Shown here: one piece after another, positions 24,477 through 49,769 of the stretch | Position numbering within the stretch: the first letter of the stretch is position 1 | Layout of the letters: every line of letters starts with the position of its first letter | Source: Chromobotia macracanthus | Taxonomy: Eukaryota; Chordata; Actinopteri; Cypriniformes; Botiidae | NCBI GenBank assembly: GCA_036877525.1 | Contig: JAZGTH010000015.1 | Span: forward strand, 9,992,501-10,056,500 | Reading direction: 5' to 3' | Length of the DNA: 64,000 nucleotides | The notes under the pieces: model-generated | What the model saw: the letters and a program-made list of their open reading frames with translations, nothing else | The model's database searches: none | Told to the model about the DNA's origin: nothing | Translations under genes and position numbers: made by a program

Positions 24477-26836
24477 ATGAGCGGGGGCGAAGTGTTTCAC
24501 GAGAAACAGAGATTGGAGCTGTGCGCCATCCATGCCTTGAACAACGTGCTTCAGGAGAGAGTTTTCACCAAGGAGACAGCAGATGACATCTGCAAGCGGT
24601 GAGCAGTGTGTGTGTGTGTGTGTTTGGAAAGTTGGGGAGGAATTTCAGTGTTAGGATGATCATATTAAGCAGCAATCCGTTAAACCTCAATTAGTCTAGT
24701 GAAAGTAATAATTTAGCAAAAAATATAAGATTCTGTTCTATTTCATTGGCAAGATACATGGGGAAATGTTTAAACATTCACATGCAAATGTATTATATCA
24801 TGTGTAAAACAATGTAATATGCAGTATATCTAAACAACATCCACTCCAGTACCACACTGTGCCATTTGCAAATACATACTTCATAAAACACAGACCATAG
24901 ATGGGTAGTTGACTACATAAAGAGCTTTAAAATGGGTGTGACTTATATTTTAAGTGGTTCAATGGAAATGAATAGTTATATGCATGATATTGTGGCATGA
25001 TATTGTGCCACTTTTTCAGGCTTGCCCCACAGTGTGTGATGAATCCACACCGCTCAGTGTTAGGCACAGGGAACTATGATGTCAACGTGATTATGGCAGC
25101 TTTGCAGAGTCGGGGGCTTGCTGCTGTGTGGTGGGACAAACGGAGGTGAGTGTGTCAGTAACTCTCTCTAAGTGTCTGTGACAATCAGACACATTATAAA
25201 TCATGATGTTTATAAAAGACTGTCTTATCTTTCCTCATATCTGTCCTGTAGGTCAGTACAGAATTTATGCCTGAACAGAATTCAGGGCTTCATTTTGAAT
25301 GTCCCATCCAGGGTGTCGCTGGGAATTATGTCTCTCCCACTAAGACGCAGACACTGGCTGGCAGTGCGAGAGGTCAATGGACACTACTATAATTTAGACT
25401 CCAAATTAAAGGGACCTGCCTGTGTTGGCAGTGACATGGAACTCAGGTGAGAAATAACGTTTTCCCGAAATGTCTTTTTTTTTTAAACACAGAGGGAAGT
25501 TCAATTTTTATTAATCAGGTCTGTAAGGCACTATATACATGTACGGTAATACTGTATTTCTATCTGTCTGGGATGATCTGATCGTAGAACTAAACACTGG
25601 TACAGACAGGAACCAAAATATTTTGTGATTCAGTCACTCAAACCATATATGGGGGTAGTCAGAGCACATCACACTTTTACTGTGTATGTTGATGTGGCAC
25701 AGATGATAGAGCAGTACCTCCTACTCAGCAACAAAAACCTACCTCTTTGGTTAAAGGCAGGTAGGCAATTACTTCCAAAAGCATTTTTTGTTATGCTGGT
25801 TTAAAGTCTCTTTACATCCTGATAGCAGTCACTAAATTAAGTGGTTTAAATATATTTGTATATACATATTTCTTCTGTGGAAGGCACAGGACAATAAAAT
25901 ATTTGGTCTGAATGCAATGATAGGGTGTTCTACTTGCCTGTCAAACTGTGTATTTGTATACCTCCGCCCACCCTGAAGGGGGTGTGACTTTGGAGAGCAC
26001 ACTGAAGGGGGGCAGGATCTTATGCTTTAAAAGCTAGCTTGCTGTTGGTAGCTTCTCTGAAATTGTCAACTGTACCATTAAAGGTTTTAAATTGTTTTAG
26101 TTATGTGCAGTTTTGAAAAAAAATAACCTCTGTCCAAGTGAAACATTTAAAAAATTTGATGCATCGTTGATATGTATCAGATCAACATGCAGTAACAGAT
26201 CACGCAAAGTGCGTCAACCTTTCATTAAAACAGGAATTAAAATAAGCATAAACATGAAAAATGAGCACACCGCTGAAGCAATACATTTGTTGTGAGATTC
26301 AAGTGCATAGCCTTATTTTATTGCTACTACTTGTGTGTAGTAATGTCTGCAGTCATCAGAGACTCTTGTGTGGTCGCAGGAGATGCGTTTGCGTCATACG
26401 TTATTACCAGGTGTAAATTACAACATTATCTTGGCCACTTGTGAATGGCTCACCTGAGACAGTTGTTATTACCAAGTGAACAGACAGATGTGAACACCAG
26501 ATGTAAGATCATGTGATCTGGGTTCATTATACATATATTGTTTCTGCAAGATTACCAACCACCTGCTGTCCTGCCCTTGTTTTTATTGAGTTGCCACTGT
26601 TCTGCATTTTTCATAATGATTATATCTGGCTTACATCATACTCACAATCAGTGACATAGGCACAGCACATCTGCTTTTTGATCTTTACTTGATCAAACTG
26701 CTGTTTCTTCATTCTCCCTTCAAGGTCATTTCTTACTGAACAGCTTTCTCAGGATGTCGCAGAGATGCTCCTCGTCGTCCAAAAGGAAGTAGATGATGAT
26801 GGGACGTGGCTGAAACCAGATGACCCCAGAAAGTGA
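24477..26836 (+). CDS. josd2: Josephin domain-containing deubiquitinase 2
   Basis: Four coding exons (24477-24598, 25020-25145, 25252-25446, 26725-26836) join to 184 residues, close to the human length. Almost the whole protein is one Josephin domain. The catalytic cysteine is C16 in ELCAIHALNN, the histidine H117 in RRRHWLAV, and the acidic/amide residues sit in YYNLDSKL (N130, D132), in the order known for Josephin cysteine proteases such as ataxin-3. The tail is only a few residues (KPDDPRK) with no ubiquitin-interacting motif, as expected for JOSD1/2. JOSD2 is preferred over JOSD1 because of the short N-terminus, overall length and synteny. It cleaves ubiquitin chains in the cytosol. It faces ube2s across a shared promoter region. 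Confidence 0.95.
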
Positions 26837-27440
26837 TTCCTCCCAACAGGACATTCTCTCTCAATGTGGAGACAAGTATTTGTGAATGAGAAACACTGAA
26901 GCACGAGAAGGCTTATTTATATCGTGAGTTGTGAGGAGCACTACAGGAAGTAACATGCCCACATTCATTCACAGACACTGAAAGGGAAGACCGAGAGAAT
27001 GAGGTAGTGTTATTTAAAGGGAAATTTTTCCTAATATAAAGGAGCTGTTTATTTGAATTGGCTTTGTGTTTGTGGGAAGACACTACTATCGCTGTCTCGA
27101 CTGCATTACTGTCCTCTCGTTTCTCGACCTTTCTCTCTCAGGAACTACGATCTCTCACTTTATCTATGCACTCAACTGCTGAAGTAGCTCAAAGATTTGT
27201 GTGTTTGTTACAACTATGCACAGAAATGGTACTCTAGTGTTACTCAATGTATGTATCGTCCATTGCCTTTTAGATGTCAGTGTACATCTTACTATGCATA
27301 TACTAAAGCGATAAAAGATTTTATCTGTCTCATTTTGATCTGTTCTTTAGGCTTTTAAACTCTTTCACAAACTGCCTCATTTACATTGACTCAGTGAGAA
27401 CCACCAAATGGAGGGAAAATGAATAAATTTGATTTGTTAT
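26837..27440 (+). other. josd2 3' UTR
   Basis: Non-coding sequence after the stop, with an AATAAA at 27422-27427 that could set the 3' end. Confidence 0.55.
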
Positions 27441-27629
27441 TTATCAAAATTTTTGCTTCTTTTTGTAAATGTGTTTTTTCTCATGTAATGCTTGTGCTAG
27501 TATAGTAAATGGAAGTGCTATTTGAAATTGATAGCCTTTCTAGTTTTGTGCATCTTGTGCATGTCCTGCTTTGTGCATCATCTGAGCAAGTGATTCCATC
27601 TAATTGTTTATGTTTGGTGATTCATATAC

Positions 27630-28060
27630 AGTTCCCTCCATTAGTATTTGGACAGTCAAGAAAAATGCTGTTTGCTGTGAAGTCAACAATTTTTGAGCAT
27701 TAACAGTACAAGGCCAAAAGCAAAAGTATAGAAAGTCATATTTTGTAATATGGCTGTTTCAACAAATAAATGTTTTACCAATTTAGATAAACAGCAAAGT
27801 TTCATCCCTTTATCTAATGTGACCCTACATATTGGGACAACTGGCTCACAATTGTGTTTGTAAGGGATCAGTTGTGTCCTGTTGCATTATTTGTTCATAT
27901 GTTAATAGCAGGAAATAGTAGTATCAGTTCTGTCCATTGCTTATGAAATCTGAGTTTGCATTTAATAAGAACACACATAAGCCAAGAAAAAGGCGAGGGA
28001 GCTGACTCTGACAGAAAAACAGTGAAAATGTCCAAAAATGTGACATTCTGTGCATTTGCA
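27630..28060. mobile_element. Degraded DNA-transposon remnant
   Basis: The start CAGTTCCCTCCATTAGTATTT resembles a terminal sequence common in fish Tc1/mariner-type elements. The body has no intact transposase ORF. I could not find a matching right terminus. Confidence 0.4.
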
Positions 28061-28301
28061 TCTTTTATTTTTTAATCATAAAAAATTTCTTGACTGCACA
28101 GCAACACAGAGCAATTTTCCCTTTACTGTCCTATTACTTATGGGACACTATAGTTGGCTCTGTTCTTAGAGCCTTTCATTGGACTTATTTAAATGATAAA
28201 TTGTTAAATTATATAGCAACATTTTTTGTAAATAATAATATACTTTCACAGAAAGGATCATACATTTTATTTATTTTAATACATGGGTTATATGTAAATC
28301 A

Positions 28302-28680
28302 ATATACACCACATGGTCAAAAGTATGTATACATCCAAACACTACACCCATATGTGCTTGTTTAATAATTAATTTCAAATCAATGGCATTAATAGACAGT
28401 TGGTTCTCCCTTTAGTTTACCAGCTTCCACTCTTCTTTTCACAAGTTGTTGGAACACGGCTGCAGTGATTTGATCCCATTCAGACACAACAGCATCAGGG
28501 AGCCTGGCTCATAGCCCATGTCTCAGTTCTTCCCAGACTCTGTAAACTGTTTTTATCTAGCTTTTTGCATAGTGGGATTGTACTTTTATATTTATGTTTT
28601 GCACATGGTTGTAGCTGAAATGGCTGAACACATTAAGAAGGGGGTGTCCATCTGTCAATGCAGTGTGCTATATGTTTATT
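28302..28680. mobile_element. Non-autonomous Tc1/mariner-type element (MITE)
   Basis: The left end (ACCACATGGTCAAAAGTATGT) and the right end (GGGGTGTCCAT...AGTGTGCTATAT) are degraded inverted copies of a terminus well known from fish genomes. The interior also matches that repeat type in my memory. There is no coding capacity. Confidence 0.55.
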
Positions 28681-29641
28681 GAGTCAGATGGAGTACCTTG
28701 AATTAGCAGGTGTAAAAAAAAAACATAAAAACAAACATATTGAGACATTCTTTTTGTTAATGTATTTTTATTTCATTTATATTTAACTCTGTAGTGAAAA
28801 AGGATGCCATTCAAAAGGAGCATTAAACCATAGAAACTCATTTGTAAGGGTTAACAACAGGTTGATAGCCAAGAGAAGGGACCAATGCAATCTCAAATGT
28901 ATATATACTGTATATACTGACACACACAGACACATATGGTGCTTGCAAGTCCTGATGATTATTGCTGCTTACATTATGGCCATTGCTTTGCAATCGGCAA
29001 AACGCAGTTGTATTGCTCAGAGTCAGCAGAGAAAATGGACACCAGCCCTCAACAATGTTTCACTGGTGTTTTGGTCACCATTAAAATGGGTTAACAATCA
29101 AACATATATACATTGAATATATATTTATATTACAGAAATAAATGATATAGTATTATATAGTATCAGAGGGTATACAAGGTAATACAGAATTGTCACTTAT
29201 AAAACAGGGTCCTGTCAAATATTAAAAAAAGAAAGTGAAAAGAAAACTGCATAATTATACAAACAAATTGTGCCATTGCCACTATGTATCTGTGACTACA
29301 TATAACAATATAAAAACTCCAAAATAAAGTGGTTATACATTTAAAAATAGACCACTACTGTAACGTCAATACCATCCTGTTTCCACATTAGAGCAATGTA
29401 CACAATGACACTAGAGGAAGAAGAAGAGATGGGCTCATACAACTAAATGAAGTGGATGACTTTTCTGGCAATCATTTATCTGTTACACCCAGTTATTTCT
29501 AGGACTCAATGGTACTGACGTTACACACAGATATTTAACATCTAGAGTTAGAATTTTTTAAATTAGTCTCATCTCATAAAGTGCCCATTCATATGAAAAC
29601 TAAACCTTCCTATACATGTTTCTACTATACATAAAAAATAA
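28681..29641 (-). other. Probable ttyh1 3' UTR and intergenic DNA
   Basis: AT-rich, with no supported ORF. Minus-strand AATAAA candidates lie near 28673 and 28766, beyond the ttyh1 stop at 29642-29644. Confidence 0.35.
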
Positions 29642-41670
<12,029 letters not shown>

Positions 41671-41759
41671 GACAGTTGTCCACCACCAACCAGAGATAGT
41701 CTGTAATGATTGAGAAACGTTATAATTAAAAAGACATGCTAAGCTTGTCATGCCAAGAT

Positions 41760-42115
41760 GTCATGCCAAGACATGCTGAGCCAATCATAAATCATCATAA
41801 TACATAAAAATTTTCTTTTCATTATGACCTGATGGTTTCACATTCTAAAATTATGATGATCTATAAGATTCTATCAGAGTTCATCGGATTTTATTCTGGG
41901 AACATGTTGTATTTTCTATTGTCATTATTTCCTTTCCAGGGCTATATATTCCAATCATGTTATGACCTCATCAGAAGCAGTATTATCTAACATCATAATG
42001 ACTTCATGATGGGAATATACTGTACATCACAAAATGGTTAGAACCTCACTGGAGCCTATACATTTCAACATCATTACAACCTCATGAGGGGACTATACAT
42101 TCTAATATCTGAAGC
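41760..42115. repeat. Degenerate minisatellite upstream of the ttyh1 start
   Basis: Irregular approximately 35-50-bp units recur, each with a form of CATCATAATGACCTCATGA followed by GGGACTATACATTC. The copies are diverged. Confidence 0.55.
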
Positions 42116-44269
42116 AGCTGCAGAGAGACCACTCTCCACAGCACTGACTGTAAGCTAGAAATATATTCGGCTTAATGTACAGTATGAGGAAAATATAACT
42201 CACTGTACAAATAACAGAAAGCCACAGGTTAGGAATTTATCCTTATAGATAAAGAATCAACCAGGACAAACAGTTTGGTGCCCCAAACTCACACCATTGA
42301 GCAATTTAAGCACACTGCTGCCCATTTTATGTTGACTAGACACCTTTTGTTAACAGAAACCCTCCAACATATGAAATGATAATTGAGGTGTATCTTCATA
42401 TGCATATGCAGAGCATTATGAGGTGACACCTCACAGTAAACTGCATCATTAATAACCTTTACAATAATGTCTGGCATGTTTATTCACAATGTCTGGGAGC
42501 TCTTCATTTTCTATCAGAGCAGACTGTGAGTCTACAGTGGCTGAAGACAAAAAGCTGATGAATTGTGGTAAGGTTAGTTAAAATGACTGAACCCTGAGGC
42601 ATTGCAATTAAAGTGTCTTTTATCCAATGTAAAGCACAATGAAACCAAATGAATGTGAAACAGTGTTAAAGAGCAGTTAAAGAACATCCAGACTGTGACT
42701 CAGACTGGAATGCTACAGCACATCTGAACATAATGCATTCTGGCAGCTCGTTTTAAGGATGGTTCACATTGCATAATGCAAGGAAAATGATGTGCATTTG
42801 GAGACTGAGAAAGGAAGAAAAATGTTGTATAGCACGACTGCGGACAAACATCATCTGTCCATTTGTTCATTATGCACAACGGCAGTTTGAATTGCTGGTT
42901 TCCAGACATAGATTACTAATGTCATTAAGAGGTTTTGTCATCCAAAACAAGCCATATTACCCTTGCAGAAAATACGAATTATTTTTCGATTTGCCACTTC
43001 ATGACATTATCATAAATCAATAACCTACTATTTGGCTTTTTATGAACCATAAACTATGAAGCATAAGCTATCATATAGTGAATTAATGATTAAATAATCC
43101 TATAAAACTGGTTTCATAGCCATATATCTCCATCACTTTAAGATCCACAAACTATCCCTAGCTTTTATATTACAGTGTCCAACTTCAGACAATACATTCT
43201 TCCCTGTGCAGTATAGCTAGTGTTGGGAATTCACTGGATTGATTTAGTAAAGTATAGAATCAAATGATCATTGGGCACTGTAAAAAAACTACCATTATTG
43301 CACATTAAATTGGCAGTTTAATTTTTTTTATTACTAATAACCTACATGAATCTCTAAAGCCTGAAATGTCTTTTAAAGGTAATACATCTGATTAGTGCTC
43401 AAATAAAAGACTAATGATTAGAGCATGATCTGACTGCTCTCAAACACTTGACTAGGACTTGAGTTAGCCCTGTATAAAGCACAGCAGTAATAGGATTAGA
43501 TTTAGTACCAGCTATCCAAACCCGTCATCAACGTTCAGATCTATCTATCTATGTAATGACATTTAAAAACAGGTTTCTCATGTAATAGCCAGTTATTCAT
43601 TCAATACACTGTTGCAATGATGAAAGTTGGGGGGCACTTCTTCTGTTTACTGTTAACTCACTCACACACACACACACAAAACCAGAACCACCGAGTAGGT
43701 AGTTGAATATACAATAACTCCTAACAATAGAATTGATTCTCATTTAGTAACTATATTTTTTTCACACAAAATAGGCCAGAATTGATTGCTATAGCATTTG
43801 TGTGAACTGATCCAGCACGAGATTAATTGATCTCAGTCTCTCTGATTTATGGCAAATCATTTTCAACAATAATTACAGCGCTTTGTCTTGATGTCTGGAT
43901 GTAATGTGGAGTCTTTGTTTAAATGGTCTCATACTTCTTACGCATTGTAAATTCATTTCCACACATTTGACAGACCACTGACACTGCAAATGAACCGTAG
44001 AGCAGGGTATAAATTGAGAACAATTGTAAATGATAAATTCTGCCCACCTTACTGTGCAGCTTAATATGGGGTGCTTCCAAGTCCCTCGCGCTCGTGTGTG
44101 CTTTTGTTTTCGACTAGAGGCGATTACTGTATCCGCATCATGAGTGATCAGATTTACTGTATTGACTTTGCATTTAAATTTGTTAAATGCTACTGTTAAA
44201 TGTCAATGTCAAAGAAAAAAACTGCAGTATTGCTCCAATATGCGCCTATTCTCTCGGCTCAAGTATGTG
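42116..44269. other. Stretch upstream of ttyh1 without a supported gene
   Basis: AT-rich, with no coding exon recognised. A possible minus-strand donor (AGTAAG then GTGGGC, near 44049) would join a 5' UTR exon to the ATG exon. Confidence 0.4.
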
Positions 44270-44600
44270 TAGATGGATGACAAACGGGTCTTCAGAGAAA
44301 GGCGCGAATCCTCGAGGGATACTTCAAGTGGGAGATGTCCGTCAGTTTAACAGTTTCTTCTGATCGCACCTTTACATCTGAAATCCGATGAGAACTTCAT
44401 TCATCGCGCTCATCGTCCACAGTCGCGGCAGGGAGGTGTTTTCACTAGACCCCCGGGCTCATTGAAAAGATGAACTTCCTAAATGAATTGTTCGCTGTCA
44501 CAAGTCGCATTAAGAAATCCACAGCTGTGTCGTCTTCGATGCCGTATCCTCGCAAAATGAACGTTCAGTGTGTGGAAATAGGGAATCCATAACATCCAGG
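44270..44600 (-). promoter_or_regulatory. Candidate ttyh1 promoter (CpG-richer island)
   Basis: CpG dinucleotides are clearly denser here (GGCGCG, CATCGCGCTCATCG, GTCGCGGC) than in the surrounding AT-rich DNA. It lies upstream of the ttyh1 start and downstream of the leng9 3' end. No TATA box is convincing. Confidence 0.4.
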
Positions 44601-44787
44601 GCACATTAAATCCACCCAGCGCAGTGAGTCCTTTTAAGGTTGACAACTAAGGTCAGAATATATATATATATTTAGAAAAAATGGCCTTTTATTTTTTAAA
44701 TGTAGAGTGAAATTAAAGTGAATGAATGACAGCTTTAATTTGGGGTGGTCCTGAGGGTCCCGTTGATCAGGACTGAAGTTGGCTGTT

Positions 44788-44789
<2 letters not shown>

Positions 44790-44821
<32 letters not shown>
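44790..44821. repeat. (CT)n microsatellite
   Basis: Sixteen uninterrupted CT units. Confidence 0.97.
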
Positions 44822-44824
<3 letters not shown>

Positions 44825-46332
44825 GTGTTTGTGTGTGCAAGGATGAAAGGGATTTACACATGTACCGTATTTAGAAAGCGCACAAAACACTTTGATAAAG
44901 ATTGAAATAGAGGAGCTGATTAATTAGGGTGAAGCCAAAAATATTCAAATAAAGGATTTTTATCAAAGAGAAAAAGACAATGTTTTACAAATATAATTTG
45001 TGCTGTTTGACAGAAATTCTAAAGGAATATACCTGAACATTATTCTGATTATTTAGTGCTTCCATTTCCCACAAAAGTATGCAAATGATAAGTGATTAGG
45101 AGATGCTGGACTCTATGGAGATTTGACCGAGATAGAGGGATTTAAAAAATACAATGAAAACAACAGCACAAGCTAGGGATGGAGAGATGGGTATTTGTGT
45201 GCATGGGGAATATGGGGGGCATGAATGCATGAGAGAGGGAGGGTGGTGTTGGTTTTTCTGTGTCACTGAAAGAGAAAGCGAGAGCGGATGGGGGAGGGGT
45301 GCTAGATAGAGAAGCACAGAAAGAAGGGATGGAGAGAATGAGAGACCACACAACCACTCATATACGCTTAGCGTGCTTGTATCCAAGAGGAAAGAGATAA
45401 TTATATCACACATGCAAGACTTCCACAGTGATATTGCAGACTGTGCTGTTACTGTACTAAACACGAATACAACCCACTTGTAAAAATCATTTATAAATGA
45501 CGAAAAATAATTTATAAAATTCTTTATTTAGTTTGAGACATACAAGGGACCAAATGTACAGCTATTCAGAGTTGTTTGTTGGATCTTAAATAATTGAAAG
45601 CTTGTGCTGTAAAAACATACAAATATGTGGTGTTTTATTTATTTATATGCAGTCCATTTTCAACAAAAAATACACCCTCACCCTCATGTCCAATTGAATA
45701 ATGATCCACAAATACTGCCCTTTACAACGCTGGAGCCACTGAACCATATCTGACAAAAAACAACATAACAGGAATCAAATAAATAAGAACCAAGAGACAA
45801 GTATCAGATTTTCTGCAAACTGTGGACATGTTAAAATGTGTGTTGTGTGTGTGTGCTGAAAATAAAGCTAATGCATAACACAACCCCCCAGAAAGTTTTT
45901 TATTTGACTTTTTTGTTTGTACAGAAATGTACAAAAGTTAAATAAATTAAATTCTATTTTTGAACAGTCAGTAAGGTTGCTGCAATGGTACTTTTGTACA
46001 CAAGCCTTAATACTTTAAGATGACTAAACAAAGATGTTGCTAATGCTTGGGATCTAAACAACCTTTGGGAAGTTAAGAAAAAAGTAAGGCACATTTCCTG
46101 CTTTTCTCATTACATCTGAAATAATTGTAAACATTGGTCACTTTGCAACTACGAATTTCAGAAGTATAAGCAGCCATGTATCGTAAAAACTGATTCAGTA
46201 TCTAATCACACGTATTGTAACGAGATATACAGCATTAGGGGTACATGGAAGATTTATATGGATAAAAATGTTTAATTTTTCTGTGATTCTGTTTATTATC
46301 CTTGAGATAAAATGATACAAAATCAAGCACTT
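44822..46332 (-). other. Intergenic DNA and leng9 3' UTR
   Basis: No coding exon is supported. A minus-strand AATAAA (TTTATT at 46292-46297) sits about 40 bases after the leng9 stop, with further candidates near 45638. The ORFs at 45096-45464 and 45722-45934 have no family match. Confidence 0.45.
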
Positions 46333-49300
46333 CTATACATTAGGTAGCTGCACAACACATACAGCCTGGTAGAAACCACTCTCAGTGTTAGGTGGACCAT
46401 TCACACAAAGGTACAGTTTATTCACATCTAGCTTGCCAAAGTTCACATCTTTGGCCAGTTTCACTGAACCTATTCCTTCAAACATCTTTTCTGTGCTGTG
46501 CTCCTGTGCTTTGGCCAGGGTGAGATGGTAAGAAGGGCTTCGTGAATGGCGATGAAGCCAGCCTTTCTCCCTGAAGACCTCCTGCAGGGGTGAATTTAGG
46601 CTCTGGATATCAGAGAGAGGCTGAGGGGTTACATGGAGAACAGTACCATTGAACTGCTTCAGTTTTGGGGTGAAGGACACAGAAATAGGTGCTTTGTGGG
46701 AGTTTCTAATTGTGACACGAAGGAGTTCGGCAGCAGCACTGACCTCCTCAGGACCCCTGAGGACGAGCAAGGAGAGAGTGACGTGCAAGGTTGCCGGGTC
46801 GACCCATAGTGGCTCTGACTGGGGAAGGTGGGAGAGAACCTTCCTCTGAACACGTTGGAAGGCCTGAAGAACAGCGGGGGTGTCCACACGGAAGCAAATG
46901 AAGTGGGTGGGCTTGCGTGGGGAACGGCTCAACCGTGGCTCCTGTGGTATGGATGACACTGGCTCTGTCTCTGTATCACCTGTTGCATCCCAGCTGTCTT
47001 TCCATTCTTCCTCTATTTTAGTGTCTTCTCCTTTCTGACATATGGATAGCTCCTCTGCCATATGAGTCAAACCATCTTCAGTAGCCTCCATCTTTTTGTC
47101 TTCATTTTGAACAGATTCTTTTGGCAAAACTGAGGCATTATCACCAACTTCCTTAGCCTTTCTTTCATCTCCCAGCTCTTGTTTGTTTGTTGTTGTTTCA
47201 ACATCATCCTGTTCTTTAGATAAATCAGAAGTGCCTTCCTCTGGGTCATTTAAAACGTCTGCAGTGTTGGTATTTTCTTCATGTTGTCTGATGTCATTTG
47301 TTAAATTGTCTGAAGATTTAATAATTCCAATTAATTCATTTTAAGAATAATATTGAAGTACATCTAAAAGTTTTACTGTTATAAAGTTTTAACATTCTGG
47401 TATGTCTGACTTCACAATAATCAGTTGCTGAGAAAGACAAGGAGAAAGGAATATTGATGGAAAGGAGATCATTGGAATCTTTCTCAACCAAGATTGCCTC
47501 TTACCTTCTTGTTCATCTTCACCACCAAAAGGAGGTACAATATCTTGCCCTGTGGAGCCGAACACCCTGTCAGTACGACTGTCTCTATCCCACACACGCT
47601 GACCTTTGTAGCTAAAGTACTGGATCCTATGACGAGGGAGAGCCAGCTCCTCAGAGAAGTCACAGTCACACACCTATTGAAGAACAAACGAGTGTTAAAT
47701 GTTTCTGTAGTGGGTAAAAGCTGTAACTAAAGCATGGCACTAGCAGTTCTACAGTTTTATTACCTAGTAAGTGCACTTACTGTTAAAATTAACTGTTATA
47801 ATATATAGTGTGATATTAAATTGCTTTGGTTAAAAGCATTTACCAGATTCAAACTTAAAAGCATGGTTTGATCAAAATGGTGAAATGTGACTGATTTATG
47901 CAAACATCTCAAACATAGGAACAAGAGTGTATATATCTTAGAAATGTCTAAGCCAGCTTTAGACTTTGACATTTCTGTCTATTGATCTTCGGCCTTGGAA
48001 GTTAAACTAGATATCTAAAATGCATTTTTTCACACCTGAGCATCCCATGAGAAGTCAGTGAATGGACGTTCCAACACCCCAAGGAAGCGGTCCAGATGAC
48101 CAACCATAAAATCTGCTGCGTCCACTGAGGAGTCCCATATAATTCTAGAAATTACATCATCTGCAGTACGCATGCGTGGCTTCTTCATACACTCTGAGAC
48201 AGAAAAAGCATCTATATTTGTAATTGTAAGCTACAATTCAGAGGGTTAAGTTATTCTGCAGTTAGTTTCAATGACAATTCATTATTAAATCCACAACCAC
48301 ACCTTCTCCCTCTGTCTTTATATGGTGTTTTTCCTTCTTAGTTGTATTAATCACTTTCCCATTTTTCCGGTTCCTGCTCTGCTTTGCTGTAACTGCTTTA
48401 TCATCATCCTCAGAGTGTGTGGTTTGAGGCACATCAAGTACACTATGAAGTCAGGGAAGGATGATGCGTTATTTATCTACTAAGCTTAGAAGCATCAATT
48501 AATATACAGTAAGTCTATCAAAATGTATATCTTGCTTATATACAAGAGAAGACAGAAGACCTTGGGCCATTTGCTGTTCCAATGAAAATATTCTGAGATA
48601 AAACATGCCTCTAATGAGGCTAGTTCCACTATTGCCATGGTTTCATTACTCTCTACCATCCAAAGTGAATGACAGACCTGTGAGACAGTCGACATCTGTC
48701 TCCGAAATGACATCTGCCCAAGAGGAAATGCTGACAAATGGTTTTGCTTGTTTCTTCTTTTGTTTCATCTGAAGGGGAAGTAAATTACAGTAAAATCATA
48801 ATAAAGGTAAATCATACAAAAACCAGAACATTCAGCAGTATACATTCATACACTGATTGCCTACTGTACACAGGAAAAGATTAATCTATGACGATTTAGA
48901 ACAGAAGCTGATAGCCTCCCGGAGTAAACAGGGTAGCTGTCACTTAAGTGACGCCCTTTCCTTTTCATAGACATTGGCATGTGAAGAAGTCTTGGGTGAC
49001 GAACTAAACTTCTAATGCAAATATTTGTTTCAGTGCATCACAAGCCATGCCTTTAACCCCACCCATCACCTACGCTTCTACATTCCTGGTGTGATGTAAT
49101 AAACAAACAAACCTTTAGCCTTACAACCTTCACCTGAAAGGAATCTCTTTACATTCTAAAACTGTGTTAAAACAAATTGCTATTTTGTACACACCCCTTT
49201 TAAAAGCTTTGGGATGAGAATTTCATTTCCTTATGAAATAAAGTTAGAATAAGTTCCTTTTTTCCCTTTTCTTTGTAAGTATACTTACAGAAGCAGAGCT

Positions 49301-49769
49301 CATTTGTTACTGTGTTGCATGCCTTTCAGGAAAATATACATAATACACCTACATCTGGCAAAGCAAGTAAATATGGATTAAAATCTGTGAACTGTGAACG
49401 CTGTTGAAAGGCTATTTACTGCCCTCTTTAGGTTATTTGCATAGTGAACAAAGAACTCATCTGTAGCTTTCACATTTCACATAAATAGTTTGGAAAGGGT
49501 TATAGCATACAGGAACAAAGTAGATAAATTAGATCATTTTAATTAATTGAACGCATTTTAAACTACAAAAAAATGACAATGAGCAATGACAACAGCACAA
49601 AACTGCCAATCGTTTACTGTAAATAATTAAACATACTTAATTTCAATTGTGAAAGCCAATGATTACTCAATACAATGTTATTACTTTTAATAAAAGCCTT
49701 ACCGCTGTGGGCTTGCCTGTCAGAATCCTCTGTCATGTTTTCCTTTGTACTCTCTTCCTTAAACTCCAT
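46333..49769 (-). CDS. leng9: LENG9: CCCH finger + MJ1316 domain + 2H phosphoesterase
   Basis: Six coding exons (49769-49703, 48768-48678, 48442-48303, 48193-48036, 47673-47505, 47309-46333) join to 533 residues. Residues 34-52 form a CCCH zinc finger (C34, C42, C48, H52 in ICQHFLLGRCHFGDRCRLSH); it appears only when exon 2 is read in the frame that intron phases demand. Residues about 106-182 are an MJ1316/DUF504 domain (MRTADDVISRIIWD, VGHLDRFLGVLERPF, LPRHRIQYF, GQRVWDRDSRTDRV), proposed to recognise cyclic-phosphate RNA ends. An acidic linker follows. The last ~190 residues are an AKAP7/2'-5' RNA-ligase-like 2H domain with both catalytic HxT motifs intact (HVT 384-386, HLT 470-472). This order matches LENG9, which neighbours TTYH1 in human. 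The substrate is unknown. A 5' UTR exon with donor CAGCTCA-GTAAGT ends at 50178. Confidence 0.9.
47813..47860 (+). repeat. Degraded SINE tail in a leng9 intron
   Basis: AAATTGCTTTGGTTAAAAGC followed by ATTTACCAGATTCAAA is a diverged copy of the V-SINE-type tail. Confidence 0.4.
49291..49325 (-). other. Possible alternative leng9 first exon
   Basis: A consensus minus-strand donor (GCTTCT then GTAAGTATAC) follows ATG AGC TCT GCT. Its phase is 0, whereas the CCCH exon needs one leading base, so it cannot replace exon 1 in frame. It may be a 5' UTR exon, a non-productive isoform or chance. Confidence 0.25.

Noticed and set aside
44470..44592. 40-codon plus-strand ORF in the CpG-richer patch (MNFLNELFAV start)
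   Set aside because: No homology recognised and no splice context; the patch is better explained as a ttyh1 promoter.
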